DNA of 64,000 nt from Bugulina stolonifera (taxonomy: Eukaryota > Bryozoa > Gymnolaemata > Cheilostomatida > Bugulidae), in assembly GCA_935421135.1 (NCBI GenBank), contig OW285195.1:15080158-15144157 (forward strand), written 5' to 3'. Position 1 is the first letter of the stretch. Each line of letters opens with the position of its first letter. The notes under the pieces were generated by a model. The model had not been told where the DNA came from. It did not search any database and saw only the letters and a program-made list of their open reading frames with translations. Position numbers and translations under genes: made by a program. This document shows positions 23,101-37,600 of this stretch, one piece after another.

Positions 23101-23882
23101 TGCATGTACATGTAGCCCATGTGTATATCATGGTAAGTGGACCACATGCATGTACATGTAGCCCATGTGTATATCATGGTAAGTGGACCACATGCATGTA
23201 CATGTAGCCCATGTGTATATCATGGTAAGTGGACCACATGCATGTACATGTAGCCCATGTGTATATCATGGTAAGTGGACCACATGCATGTACATGTAGC
23301 CCATGTGTATATCATGGTAAGTGGATCCATACATGTACATGTAGCCCATGTGTATATCATGGTAAGTGGATCCATACACGTACATGTAGCCCATGTGTAT
23401 ATCATGATAAGTGGATCCATGTAGGCCTATATATCTTGGTTCTGTGATGATGAATTCATGAGTGATGTAACAGTATACCAAATATGAGGAATACGACTTT
23501 AATACCGGTTTGATTTAAATAAGCTGATCTGGTCTCCTGCAGAGCTCTATTGCTTCTAAAATTTCTTTTCATTCATTCTGAAGTACAAACACATTTACGC
23601 TTAAAATGTATGATTTTCTTGATTTTACAATTTCCACTATGTTACTGTAGTTGCTATTTAAAATTGTATTTTAACCCGAAAACAATTTTATCTATAGTTA
23701 CAAACAGTCTTACTTTTTGTTACAGCTACCCTCGGGCTTTAGAGTTGCTGAGAGCTGGCAAGGTCGACCTCAAGTCCCTCGTAGCTGCAAGGTTTCCTCT
23801 TGAAAAGACCAACGATGGTCTGAAGGCCACAGCCTCAGGTCTTACCACAGGGTTCAAGGTCATTATTGATTGTACTCAGTAA
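20142..23882 (+). CDS. Sorbitol/polyol (ketose reductase-type) dehydrogenase, 347 aa, 8 exons
   Basis: Exons 20142-20195, 20589-20622, 20729-20893, 21066-21219, 21543-21727, 22183-22355, 22965-23086 and 23726-23882 join in frame. This is a zinc-dependent medium-chain dehydrogenase that oxidises polyols such as sorbitol to ketoses with NAD+. The N-terminus MEQENLAAVLHGP is typical of the family. Catalytic zinc ligands are C41 in GVCGTD, H66 in GHE and a glutamate in EGALIEP. A structural-zinc tetrad, C-x2-C-x2-C-x7-C, is visible in exon 4; vertebrate sorbitol dehydrogenase lacks it, whereas insect ketose reductase keeps it. The Rossmann motif is GAGAIG, and an aspartate after the second strand (CIVDIS) indicates NAD preference. 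Length matches the family (~350). AATAAA at 24341-24346 is a possible poly(A) signal. Confidence 0.93.
22720..22915. repeat. Degenerate ACCACTG-rich simple repeat
   Basis: This stretch in intron 6 of the dehydrogenase gene is made of imperfect copies of motifs such as AACCACTGTA and TACCACTGTACC. It shows no open frame and has no evident function. Confidence 0.7.
23087..23420 (+). repeat. 46-bp tandem repeat that includes the exon 7 splice donor
   Basis: Units begin GTAAGTGGACCACATGCATG at 23087, 23133, 23179, 23225 and 23271. Slightly shorter variants (GTAAGTGGATCCATAC) start at 23317 and 23362, and a last unit at 23407 has GATAAG in place of GGTAAG. The first unit coincides with the real 5' splice site after exon 7 (ACATG then GTAAGT), so each intact unit repeats a perfect donor in the same ATG-GTAAGTGG context. 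The units are also rich in ACATGTA palindromes. Confidence 0.92.
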
Positions 23883-25696
23883 TGCGAGGAGACAACTCTT
23901 ACTAAAGGATGAAGTTGTTGACAACTGCATTCTATATATATAGTCTTGTCACCCTGTCAGCTACCAATATAGAATAATATGCTGGGTTCTGTCATATCTA
24001 GTTTATATGCTGTAACTACCAGCGGGTTTTATTGAGTTCAAATTAATTCGTTACTGTAAACAAAATATTCATATTGTTAGCTATTTATTATACTTCATAT
24101 ACATACCATGTGCATGCATTATAAATACGATGCATATGATACATATACATGTACATGTATATACACATACAATGTACTTACATGTATTTTAAACGTATGT
24201 ACTACTATAACAATGTGAAGTGTGCTAATAACTAGATAGATGCATGATAAAACTGTGGAGTAGCCTTCGGCCATATTAAGATCAAGGTCATTTACACTCA
24301 CAGGTTGGCACAACCTTTGCTAAACATACATGTATAACAAAATAAATTCCCATATTTATTTTATATATTATACAGTCACACTCACAAGCCTACAGTAATA
24401 ATATTATGCCAACATGCTGCTGCGTTTGAGGAATATCATATTCAAGCTGTAGTTCAGTGATGCTATGTGCTAGTAAACAGTAGAAGTCTGTGCTCTGTAG
24501 CAAATCCAACCATACTCAAGCATACACATGTAATTAAGTGCTTGTCTTCCCTTGTCTGTTGTTTCGGGAGAGGACAACTTCTCATTGTGATTGCCAGCGT
24601 TTTAGTGTCATTTAGAACTGTTAGAATAAGCACAGGAAGGTAGACTACAAGCAAAAAGTGACAAATCATAGAAAATTAAGAGATGTGTTGGGTTAAATTG
24701 AAGCTAAACTTTTGTCATTTAAATAGACCAAAATTCTATCAGATGCATTGCAATGTTTTGGAGGGTTGTTGCAATATATTATCCTAAGACGGCCCCACAC
24801 AACAAGATGGCGGGTTCAACAAAAATGCTTAAAATCATCCAATTCATGTGTAAAATAAGTATCAAGTAATTCTGAGAGGTCGGCCCTCTTTTACATGGGT
24901 ATAAAAAGGACATAATTGCTCAGCAATGCACATTATAAGTATATAAGTGATAACTCACTACAGAGAGAAGTTAATATAGGCAAGTTCATGCAATAATAGT
25001 GTTCATAACAAGTACCATGTAGTCGGGAGGCTGAGTATAGAGTTGCATTTACCATTATAGTATTATGATAATTTTAAGAAACCTATGGTATGTCAACATA
25101 TATGATATATACATGTACATTGTACTAATTGTGTTTATACAAAATATTATCTACATTTAAGAGATAGTACATGTAGATGTATTTGAAATAATTGAAACGC
25201 TAACAGGTCCACTTAAGAAATTCGAAAATATATAAATACATAATATGACTGTCATAAATTCTACATTATTCACAGCAACTTACTTTAGGAGTTGTTTCTA
25301 CAACAATAATCAAAGCAGTAATGGGCGGAGCATAGACTTCTAGATGCAGCCTTGTGATTGGCTGTCAAATGCACTCATTCCTTTTCAAAACATCGATCAA
25401 TGGAAAACTGAATAGCCACAGATTGGACAGTGATTATTGTTGTAAATTACTACTTCTGGTTTGCCAGGGATAATGCGTATTATTGTTCTCTGTATACTAT
25501 TATCTGCTAAAGAGATTTAACAGCCTCTCAATATAGACTTTACACTGTATAAGATAATTACATAAGTTTTATAGCTGTTAATAGCAATGGATTAGCTTGG
25601 ATTTCCAGCTAACAAAGTGGTTTATGTTTTTGCTAAAGGCTTGAGATTCAGTTGGACAAGGATCGACCTAGAGGAAAGTAACAGCCACAATCCACC
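23883..25696. other. Intergenic DNA between the dehydrogenase and the SASH-like gene
   Basis: No SH3 or SLY-type exon of the SASH family is recognised here. A TATAAAAA box lies at 24900-24907 and a YY1-like AAGATGGCGG at about 24803; they may mark a promoter for the downstream gene with a non-coding leader. This is inference. Confidence 0.35.
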
Positions 25697-28600
25697 ATGA
25701 TGAATGACAGTATCATATCGGAATGGCTGGTAAGTTTGGGACTGCAGCAGTACACTGAAGCTTTCTATGACAATGGTTACGATGAACTGGAACTGTGCAA
25801 GCAAATAGAAGATGCTGACTTGGATGCCATCGGGGTCACTCATCCTCTACACAGAAAAATTATTCTTGATTCAGTAAAGATTCTCCGATCAGAAGGTGCT
25901 ACTTCAGTATATTTTACTCTGGAAGACGTGAACAAGTACAGGACTAATAGTAGGATACTGTCTACCTCTAACCAGCACTTGTACCCGACCAGGGAGCTTA
26001 TATATGACGTTTCTCCACGACCTAACCCTCCCCTGCAGCCTGGTCAGGCGGTCAGCAGCAGTAGGGACTCACAGCAGAATATGCAGTCTTACACTACAGA
26101 GACTCTTAAAGACATTCTACAGACGAAACTAAATATGGAGGGAATAGACGTTACTAGCAGTCCATATATTCAGGTATGCTTCAATTCTCACAGTGTCTTT
26201 CAGAAAAAAATTTTTCAGCAACTTTATGGCCATCAGTGCTAGCTGTAAAACTGTGAATAGTTTCTCCAATCCTGTAGCTGGTAGCTGTGGTCAATGTTTT
26301 AGCCTATGGCCAACCACAATTTCTTCAGAGGAAAACAAACCAGCTACCAGTATTAGCAACAGTAAGCAATAAATTTGCATACTAATGTAAAATTATCTCT
26401 ATGCATTCATATATGGCTAGTTATAATTTACATTTGAGCTGAAAGTTAGTGAGGTTGGGTTCTATTTATTCAGGTGTTCTTACTATCTACTTATCTAGTG
26501 GACACACTTTGTCACTGCATGTGTGTAGATGCCTAGCCTTGGCTCTACATTAGTAAGGCAAGCCTATTCCCACCATAGATTATAATGTCAAACATGAAAT
26601 AGAATATAGCCTGTGGAACCTAGTAGGCAGATTATAATATGGTTAGGACTAAACCTATAGAATTCTTGGGGACTGAGCACTAAATGAACTAATTTAAATT
26701 GTAGTCCCATCTGTTACTTATTTGTTCTACATAAAGCTTTACATTTCATTCACATAGTGCTCAATGCATGTAAACATTTGAAGTTAGCATGATTTCCTAC
26801 TGCAATGGGAAGTATGATTGATGTAGTGAATTCAGTGTGACAATAAAATAACAAACCTTGCTAAGTGCTTAAAGACGTTAATAATGGAAAATAGTTCATC
26901 ATTAATTATACTGTTTGATATGTTATAAAATTCACTCTGATCAAAACCATGACTAATAGTGTTCTTACACTCAGGACTTGAGTGTTCCAATAAATGAACT
27001 TCTTTTGAAACAGTTTTGCAAAATACTGTTAAAGGGGCTTGAAATTTAAATTAACTGTGCTCATTATTACATTAAAACATAATGATAGATATAAATTACA
27101 TAATTATCTTTCTATCGGCTCATTGAGTTACATTTAATTTCTTCAGATTACATTTTTAATTAACAACTTTCTAAATCATGAGGTGAATGTGGCTATTTCT
27201 AGACTTTCATTACTAAATGCTGTACAATCAAGTAGCTGTGGTCCACTCAGCTATGCTTGTCTGAAATCTAGCAGGTGGCCATTTACTGCAGTCCTGAAAC
27301 ACAATAATAGTAAGTGGCTGTACTCCAACCACTTACTAGTCGTATGCTGTAATGAATTACAAGCCAACAAAGTAGCTAATTAGTAACAATATAATGCTGA
27401 CTAGTTTTTGCACCTACAGTGTACTAGTAACATGAGGATGACCTATTGCCCTCTCTACCTAAGCATAGTGCTGTCCAGGTGTGCAGCAGTTTGCCTTTTT
27501 GGTCTTTGTGCAGAGCTGAAAGCCAGGTTCAAAGGTGATGAGCATACGGGTAGGTTTTTGCTTTCCCATGTAGTGGAGTAGTATTCAGTTGTTGTCAAAA
27601 TAGAGTTTATCGGTATAGGGTCCTTGCTGCCAACATTTAGGTAGTTCAGCTTTCCTAGTAGCAATGCCTTTGGGCTCTATATTATCTTTGTTCCAGGAAT
27701 TCGTTTGGCAGCCTGTAGAGTGTCACCAGTATGCTTTTGTTGCTCCATCATGGGAACAGGACAGGTTTAGAGTTGTAGTCTATACAATCAGTGAGAGCAA
27801 ACCTAGTGACAAGCTTGTAGCCACCCATAGATACCGACAATGATAATAAGCTATACAATTATTGCAGTGATCACATCATGTTTATGTTAGTAAGTGATTG
27901 TGACAGGGAAATTGAGCAGTTCAAAAGAATTACTTTATTTACTTTGCTTCACACAGCAATCTGATACTGGCATTATTATAAGCATTGATTCCATTCAGGG
28001 AAGCTTGTTTTCTTTTCTATTTCTCAACATAATTATGAAAATTACTTATAATTACACTGCACCAGAGAGCATAGGCTACTCTGTAGAGAAGGTCATATCT
28101 TAGTACCGCCTGCAGGCAGCATGAATTATCAGAATGTCGTGTCACAAACCTGCAAATAACTATAAACAAACTAATTTATGTACATTTGAGTCTCTGGTTC
28201 TGTTTGGATGTCAACTTGTGGGAATATCAGATTTTCTAGCCTGAAAATATTCATTAGCAATGCTAATGTTGTGGTTTAGAAATCCAGTTCACTGGATGAA
28301 GAATCATTAGCCTAACCCACTGTGGGTGTTCCTATTACTACATGTTGTCCACAAACGCATTATTAAACTCTACCTCCTCTCCATCTCCCTCTCTCTTACT
28401 ATTTAGTTTGGCTAGTAATGTACCCAGATATGAACTTGTGGTGACAGATGAGATAATAGGTGGTAATGCATGCAGTGTTTTTTTTTTGTAAATTTGCATA
28501 CTAGCAAGTTGGTGGTCAACTGAACAACTTGCCTTTCCAGCTGTTTTCTTTCTGGATACCTCTGGTGCATTAGCCGTTGGTGATAGAAGTGGTAGGGCAC

Positions 28601-31600
28601 TCTGGACCTATAATGAAGTATATATTGTATGTCGTTACAAAGTTCACAACCTACATTGTACGGGCATCTCCCGCAATCTTTTGTGGCTGTTAGCCATAAA
28701 TCCAGGCATAACCTTGGAAGCTCTCATCTGGTAATTCAGTAAAAATTAATCAATATTAAAATTCATCACTGTCACGCCTATTTTGCAAAATATATTATTC
28801 TACTTCCATTTGTACATATATGTAGCAGGAACTTATCTACAATGCAAATTATGTTGTTTAGGTAATAGTGTCATATGGTTGTTAGCGTTGTCAGTTGTCA
28901 CTCTGTTAGGCAGCAGTTGTGACAGCAGGAGAGAAAGTTAATAAGTGGATAGATAACTAGGCCTACTCCTGATTGTTTGCACAGCTGAGCCATGTCAATC
29001 TCACCTATAGGGCCTACATTTATTTGGCCTTAGACCAGAGGATTTATATCCCACAATGACAACTTCTACAAAATGTCAATTGTTTACACAGTTATTAATA
29101 ATATGAAATGTAGGCTCACATGCTACGATTGAGAGTTTGCAGTTAGAATAATTATCATGATAATAATCTAGGTAGCAAAGCATATGCTAATCAACAATAA
29201 ATAATTCAATCTCAGATGCACACAGTCATGTGCAGTTAACGTAACTTATCCAGTTTATCACTTTTATCTAATCTCTTTGAGTCATCAACAGTTAGAGCTT
29301 TATAAATCTTATCTAGTTTATTATATTACAGACAATTATATGAAATTAAACTCATAAATTACATCTAAAGCATTAGATTGTTGAGCACCAATAGTCTAAG
29401 GCCGTTCAATTACTGGCCTATTGTTAGTGTAGGCCATTTCCTTTGATCACCTCTAGTTTCATAGAAATTGAGCAGCATGCAAGCTTTTCTACAATTGTTC
29501 ACAGCAGGGCTCTAATTTGAATATATAATTGTATGTCAGTGAAGTTTATGATGGAATTGATGCTAAACACAAAACACTATGAAGTTTGTGGTTTAGTCTG
29601 CTTGAAGAACAAGCATATTGTTGTTTATTTATAGTCTGCTATAGAGAATTGTTGGTTTTCCTCCTTTTTGAGTTGGCATAAATACATTTTGATGTGGTTC
29701 AATAAAAAACACTAACCAACATTTTAACAGAACTTTATGCAACTATAAGCTGAGTATTCTTCAGATATGTGAATCTAATTAGCTGTAAACACTAATTGGA
29801 TTTAAGACTTGACCAGCATTCTTATGGTAGCACTTGAAGGACTGATCAAACAAGTCAGCTGATTTGAGTGTTTAAATTCAGTGGTAGTGGTGCTGGTGAT
29901 TTTAATGGTAATGACGCATTTTTAAACAGTTGTGTGACCACTAGTAGGACAGCCAACTTGCAAAAGTTTTCAGTGCTCATGTTGTTAGAAAGGAGAAATT
30001 TTAAATAGTAGTGCCTAATAATAAAGATGAAAATATCCGCGAACTTAAATTTAAATTCCCATGCTCCCTTGAGAAAGGCCTTTGTGAAGCCAAATCTACA
30101 AGATTGTAGAGTGCAGATTGATTTAATCTCATGGCAAAAGGGTAATAACTGTGCATCAACAATGCCCTTCACTCAATGTTTTGATAGCCATTTATTCAGA
30201 CAGTTTCCTTTGTCCCGCATCACCTGTCCAGGTCCCAAACCAACCAGTGAAAATACACACTCATTCATGACAAGCTGTCATTTAATGCTATTTATTCAAT
30301 AGTACTAAATTGGTAGTAAAAGAATAACATGAGGCATTACAACAATATGGGCCTACTGAAAAGCACGGACATTAGTGTAAACTAGTAAGATTGTACTAAA
30401 CAACCTATATAGATGTAATCAATGATCACTCACAGTGCAGTTACAGGTGATGCTGCTGTCTGAAATAACACTAGCCTTAGATTCTAGCAATTACAACAAC
30501 ACAGTTAGGGTGGTGCACTTGCTTACCCATACCAATGAGGGTAGAAAATTATTGGTTAACCACAACTGTTAGTGATTTGTTTCTAATAATCCAGTGCTAT
30601 AATTTACAGAACTTTAGAGGACATATTATGTGATTTAGTACTGAAAACCAGCCTTAGAAACTTGACACAACTACTATACACTAATCTTTGCTAGATGACA
30701 GGCTTATAAAAGCTTTGTAGTGGGCCTGATGCTATCAAGTTATGCAATAGTGAGGCGATCTAACAAAACTGATTATATATTTCTACAGAAATTTATTAAA
30801 GTCCATTAATAGTTAATGGTATTAAGGTGCTTCAAAGGCAGTAGTTGTTATTGTACATAATGGGGCTTGAGCAGGTCTCTAAGTTAATATAAATTTATAT
30901 TAAATTAGCTGTGGCCCCAACTTTCTACACTCTAGTGGTGAAACTGTAATAAAATGGGATAGACAGTAATACAAGCTGTAGAACTACATGTGCATGCAAT
31001 ACAAATACAATGTAGGCCTATAATTTAGGATTTGTATGACTATTGTTATGACACATGTCAGGGATATAAAATAATTATGTAATAATTATTAAATGTTATG
31101 GCTATTGTTTGTGCACAGGAAGTTATCATTTCCATGGCAACCAATATTGCTCATTGATGACATTGTGTTGTAGTCAGGGGAAATTTGTGTACCTGTGGTA
31201 ACTGCATTGGCAATGAGGTATGCTCAGCAATTGTCACAGAACTATTTCCAAGTGAAGACTGCAATGGAGTACCTGGTTACATCTGCTCTCTCGACCTCTT
31301 CAGCTCACAATCATCTGTCAAAGCCTGTAAGTTACACTGATCTCTATTTCTGAAGACATTCCGCCTATTTACTGAAGATATATGTGTGAGAAATAATTGC
31401 AATCAATTCAAGAATGTAACACAGGATGATGGTGAATTTGGAAACTTGTGTTTATTTTTGCATTTTATGATTCGTTTTTGTTTATCTTTTGTTTATTTCG
31501 ATGACTGAGTGGTTTGATTACTCACAGATAATCTATCCCAGTATATCCTGCTTAGCTATTCTACTCATGTTCAGTAAATGGATTATCTTGGTCTGTCATG

Positions 31601-34600
31601 ATTTCATCTCCAGGTCCTTTTTAATCTTCAATTCAGTAAATTGATGAGGTATGATTGTATCGTTATTATATTTAGGAGCTAAACTATTTGTACTGATTTT
31701 GTGACTGTTTGTAAATGACAGTTGGAAAACTTCCAATAGGTAAAAGTACAACTTGAGAGTCCATCAGCTGTGGTACTTTCGGTTACCAGTACCTGTTAGC
31801 AGGTACCTGTCAAGTACCTGCTTACTATTGGCATTTGTATTTTCATCTACTGCAGCTTTGGTTTCAGGTGGATCCCAGAACTCAGTGCTTTCAGAGTCTT
31901 CCTGGTTCACAGCCCAGAGAAAAGTGTGACATGCCTCTCGGGCACCTTAATCCACCTGCTGTACCTTCATGTCCACCTCCCTCCAGACAGGTGAGTACAG
32001 GTGCTCTGTTAGATATGTGGATTGTGGACTATGTGCTAAGGGAAAATTTTCTTGTACTTGTACTTAATATCAGCTTTCATTGCGTGTTACACATCATCTA
32101 GTTGGGGAAACGTGACTGCAATGTGCTGATATCGACATTGCATTCAGTTCCCATGTAAGGTTTAGCTCTATTTTCCTTGTGTGAAAGTTTCATGGAATAT
32201 ATTAATGTAATATGATGCAGGTTAATAGGCAGGCATGGGTAATTATTAATCATCGGTATCCTGTTTATGAAACTAACATGTTCAATAATGTATGCCTCTA
32301 GTCTTACCACCTAATATATATATATAGTAGCCCTACACCACTCTGTTTCTCAGTCCTGGGCTAGGTAGGTAAATTATGCAATAGGGAGACAGACTATGGA
32401 GACATTTAGCATAAATAATAATGGCTGTAAAGGCTTCTTTTTTCTCATAGCAGTCCATCCATTGTGATGACATGTTATAACACTGTAGACACCTTGCTCT
32501 ACAGAGTACATACATTAGGTCTTCTGTAAGTTACCAGAAAATATGACTAAATACAGGTCCAACAAATACAGGTCAATTATAAGAACTACATGATTGTAAA
32601 CTGCAAAGCCATATCTACAGTAAATGCTGCAGAATAATATAGTAGTATAATTATAGCAGATTTACCATCATAAACTGTATGTAATGGTATTATACATGTA
32701 GGTCATTAATGCAGCTCTTTACACAAGCATACACAGTAATTTTATGGTCATAATTAAGAAATAAATAATATAGTAACCTAGTTCAAAGGAAGCTGATGTT
32801 TGAGTGAATTGTAAGTAAGGTAGTGCTTATCGTACAATATTACATGTAATACAACCTTCTAACAGCCATTTAGGTCCTACTCACACATATTGGTAGTAAT
32901 TGTTTTATTGGACTGTGGCATTTTCATCTAAGGAGTAGGTGTGGAAACAAGTTTATTTTAGTTTAGTACTAGCTGCCTGTTACTAGCTATCATTATATCA
33001 TTAGGAGTGTAATGAAAAGGTCCTACAAATATTCACCTTTTTTGGAAACTATTTTCAGGTGCTTGGAGTAAAATGGGGCAGCCAGAAAGAGAAATTAATA
33101 GCTTCCCATAAAATCTGTAATATTTCAAAGAATGTTAGATTCTATAAGATACATTAGCAAGGCTACCTCTTCAATAGCTATTGTATTTATGTCAAGCAGA
33201 TGTTATAATACCATTATACAACCCTTTGATCTCCACAATATATATCACATTAGTGTACAACCTGTACAAGTCATAGAGGCTAATAATAGAAGAGTTTATC
33301 TTGTTATAAAGGGAAGCTAGACATGCTCTAAGCTTTGATATGGATTTATGTTATGATTATGTAATGTTCAAACCAGTTTATAAGATCAGGATATGAGTTG
33401 GCAATAAGGAATCTGGTCTCTGATATCTCCCTGATATCTGTTAGGTTACCGAAATAGTATTATAGGTTTGTTATTTAGCTATTGCTCATTCGCACTTGCT
33501 TTGGCTGCAATGAAATGGATCACATGTCTCTAGTTCTGTCAGTTAGTGACAACTCATATCTCTAGGCACTCAATATTTTGATCGAATGATGCAATGTCCA
33601 GCGTCACGTCACGTAGTTTCACTTTTGTCAGCAGACTGCATGAACTGTGTGAACTATACCACAGTGCTATCGGGTCAACCCCCCCCCCCCCCCCGCTTTA
33701 CTTATCCTTTCCAGCAATTCTGGTCTCTGTCAGGTGTTCATTATTCTAGACTAGTTTCACTCTAAAATAATATAATTCATTGGTAGGCATAAATACACAT
33801 ACAGTGTACCTTGCTACAAACCAATTCCACTCGTCAAACATGGGATACCTTGCTATAAACGAAGTCCGATATATAGATATTCATATCACTTTTGCACTCA
33901 AGTAAAAACAATACGATTACAGCGACTTTCAGTCAAAAATAAAGTAAATACAATTATCTTTAGTCTCAATTTCTTATGGAGCCAACTGCCTAGGCATCGG
34001 ATCTCATATCAGCATCTTGAGTTCATTCATGTAATCCTAGAACTTGTGTACAATGTCAACACACCGTCTTTTACAGTTTGTTTGTCCGACGGATTTGGAT
34101 ACTTGAAACTGTTATGAGTAGACACATGTTTGCAACTTTTATTTCTTTATGATACTTACTATTGTTATACAGTTTGAATTATTTTTTATCCAGATGCGAA
34201 AAGGAAATGCAAATAGTGAAGGGAACCTAAAGTCTTACCACCGTTCGCAGTCTGCTTGCTCTGGAGTTGGTTTACAAAGCAGGTAATAACAGGGTATCCT
34301 GTAATCTTCTTCACGCTGTTACCAGTAATGGTTACCCAGTCTGTAATCTTCTTCACGCTGTTACCAGTAATGGTTACCCAGCCTGTAATCTTCTTCACGC
34401 TGTTACCAGTAATGGTTACCCAGTCTGTAGGTGTCGAGACTTACTTTCGAGAATTATTCTTGTCTCATCTGGAATTGTTTCGAGACAAGAATTGTGTAGA
34501 AACTTCTTCCCCAAAATAATGGGAAATAGTGAAAAATTTGGCACGTTGTTCCATGTTGTTCCATGTCGTTCGATATCTCTACGTCCAATACCCCTAAACT

Positions 34601-37600
34601 ATGCATTTAGTTGTTAAACATCTATCCAATTACAAGGAATGGGTTTGCTGTCAATTTGCTCCGCTTGTGTCGTGTAAATTTATTGCTAGATGTAATGATT
34701 TCTGTTATCAGCTCAGTTGACATCTTTATCTCAGAGTTGTCATGTGGTTAATAGGATGACTAGTCTAGTATTACTAACTCATTACTTCTATCAAATGCAG
34801 AAATAATTACATTCCTTCCTTGATAGCGATGCCACCATGATTGCAAGCTGTAGATGTAGGTGTTGACATTGGCAGCTTGTATTAATGACTGTTTGACAGC
34901 ATTGTGTAATCACATTTCTCACATTGAAGTTAGGAAAATATCAGTCAACACGCAGTAATTTGGCGCCACTTATCCATATTAACTCTAATGATTTCATAGT
35001 CCAATTCATACTAACTGAAGACCACCATTTTATAAAAACAAAATGTGTGAAAAGGTTTTACTCTTACATTTAGAGAAAAGCAAACAGAGGGGGCACTCTG
35101 GGAGTGGGGAGATGTTGACATATCAAGTTATGTTTTATTGACTTTAGTTTTCATTTGAAAGCGGCTTGTAATTTTTTGAACAGTGATCAATGAGAATGCT
35201 TATGAGTGAATCAAAGTAAACAGTCGCTATCACGGTCAGCTTGGATTATTTTAGACAAATATATTTATTTATTTAGACCAAATTTATAGCTGTTCATTCG
35301 CACCTTCTCCTGCAGAGTTGAATTTTAAATTTCTATAGTTTTTCATGAGAAGCACTGCAGGCTTAGTGACAGTTTTATTACTGTGAATGTGGGTAAATGT
35401 AAACAAATGCATGTAAGTGATGTTACACACTGAATTTCTCTGATAAAACACAATCTTGTGTCAGCCAGTAGATTTAAATTCCAACTAAAGTCCGATCAAA
35501 CACTTAAAGCTAAACGGCAGTTGCGGAGTTGAGTTAATCACGAAGCATGAGACAACTTGCAGAGTGATTCCTTGACTAGTTACATAGAGATTAGAGCAGT
35601 GAAATATAAGTTGCTGCTGCACTGAAAATGGAGTCCGCTGTCTCCTGTCCTATTATTTAAGAAGTCTAGTTCCCTCACCTTACACATGCATGCTAATTAG
35701 CTCTATTGTTATGACTATAAGTATATCAATTTGTGGTTTCACTAACAATCTGACCTAATCTTAATTAGCCACATCACAATCTAGTTTGGTACAAAGTATC
35801 AAATTATTTATTTCAAATGTCAAGCCAGTTTACAGCATTATGTATGGTAATTTCACTAACAAGATGGTGAACTAAAGGCAGAGAGTAACTATTCAGTGTG
35901 AAACCAAACTAGGTTTATCTGTCACGTGGAATTACTTGTATATGGCCTGTGAGGTAGAGCAGATATTTAACAAACCATGCAAATGGCCGTTCAGAACAGG
36001 AAGCTGTGGCACTGGCTTACACTATAACAAATCTCAATAAAATCTTGGCGCATTGGCTTAAGGTTATGTAACTGGGGTCTGAATTTTCTTTCGAAAATTT
36101 TCCCACATATTTAACCATGTCTGAAAGGGCCTGGACAGCTTTCAGTGTTAGCATTAAGTCACATGACGCAACGTTACAGGGGGTCAAAGTCCGAAAACAG
36201 CGCTATGAAGTTTGCCTGCTGTTACTGGAATAATTTATTTTTCAGTTAAATTATTGCATAATATTGTTAAATATGCATTAATGTTTACCTAAGCTGGTGT
36301 TATGAAGAGATAAAATGAAATAATGGCCTCCTAGAATTTTTTCTTACGCTGGCTTTTTGTCTGCAAAACCTTATCCAAGTTTTGTCTTATTTGTAGAATA
36401 GATTCTTTTCCATAAGGTAAACTAGCATGTGCAGGTGTTTCTATAAGTGTTTAGGAACAGGTAGGATAGTATCAGACTGCAGGGCATGTATATCATGTGA
36501 AGTTATCCCCTCTTGATTTTGGCCAATTTACGTTGCGTTATTCACATAACTTTGGCGTCAACTATCTCACTTCAGTTTGCAGTACTAGCCAATTTATTAA
36601 TAGTTTTAGCTCAATTGAAGCATGAAGAAGGGGGCTTGTCTTTGATTAGTTATTTGGCTTTGTGAATGCTTCAAAAACTCTGGGAAACCCCTTTTTTGAA
36701 CCACTATCAAAATTAAAATTAGCAACTTTTGGCGTCAACTACAGCGAAATAGAGCAGCATTTGCTCAGATATCTAACCAAATTCATTTTCAGCAAGCTTT
36801 CATCATAGGGGCTACATATAAACAAATCCTTAATAATTCAAATAAAGCTCTTAATAAAATAGATTTAAAATACTTGTTCAAATTTGAGAAAATAAAATAT
36901 TAATTTGCTAATTTAATTTAACATGCAGCTATTTAAAAGAAGCTCTACAGTTTAAAAAGTTTTATAGTACTGGTGAAATGATATTCCATCGCAATGTTAC
37001 TAAATATTGAACATCCACTCATCCTAATGCTGCTAACTGGCTTAAAAACGATCAACTTTTCTATTTCTTATAGCCATTTTGTTTTTATGAATGAAGGTAG
37101 GCGGAGCTTCCGGAACCTGTCAGTTGCTTAGCAGCAAGGTTTTCCCTTAATTAATAGGTGGGATAACTCCTAGTAAACTGGGCATATACAAGCCATTGAG
37201 ACCATCACAGAGCTGCACACTGTACATGTAATTATTCAAATATGAGATCTAGGATCAAATCATTGTTTTTTTGCATATTTTGTTTTGTGTTGGCTTTTAG
37301 ACTGCTACTAGCTGCTGCTAAACAACCCAACAAACATATCTAGTAGAATAACTGGACCTTATTCTTTCCTAGAACAGTGGATATATGTATTTTATAAGAA
37401 TATACACCACACATATGTTTTGCATGGGATATTACATATACAAAAACAGAAAAAAGCTTGTTAAAACATGCATTATATGTTAGCCATACACCATGTAGTA
37501 CTATGTAAATGAGGTTGATTATTCTTCTGCATCTGTAACATTGTGTCATGCCTTCACGACGGAGTTCCCTGTCTAGCCATTTCATTCATAAAATTGGAGC

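Noticed and set aside
23220..23481. His/Cys/Tyr-repeat frames on both strands
   Set aside because: They are translations of the 46-bp intronic repeat.
34256..34617. Open frames after exon 4 of the SASH-like gene
   Set aside because: They are a read-through of the 42-bp tandem repeat in intron 4; the donor at 34283 and phase continuity to 40082 explain the exon.
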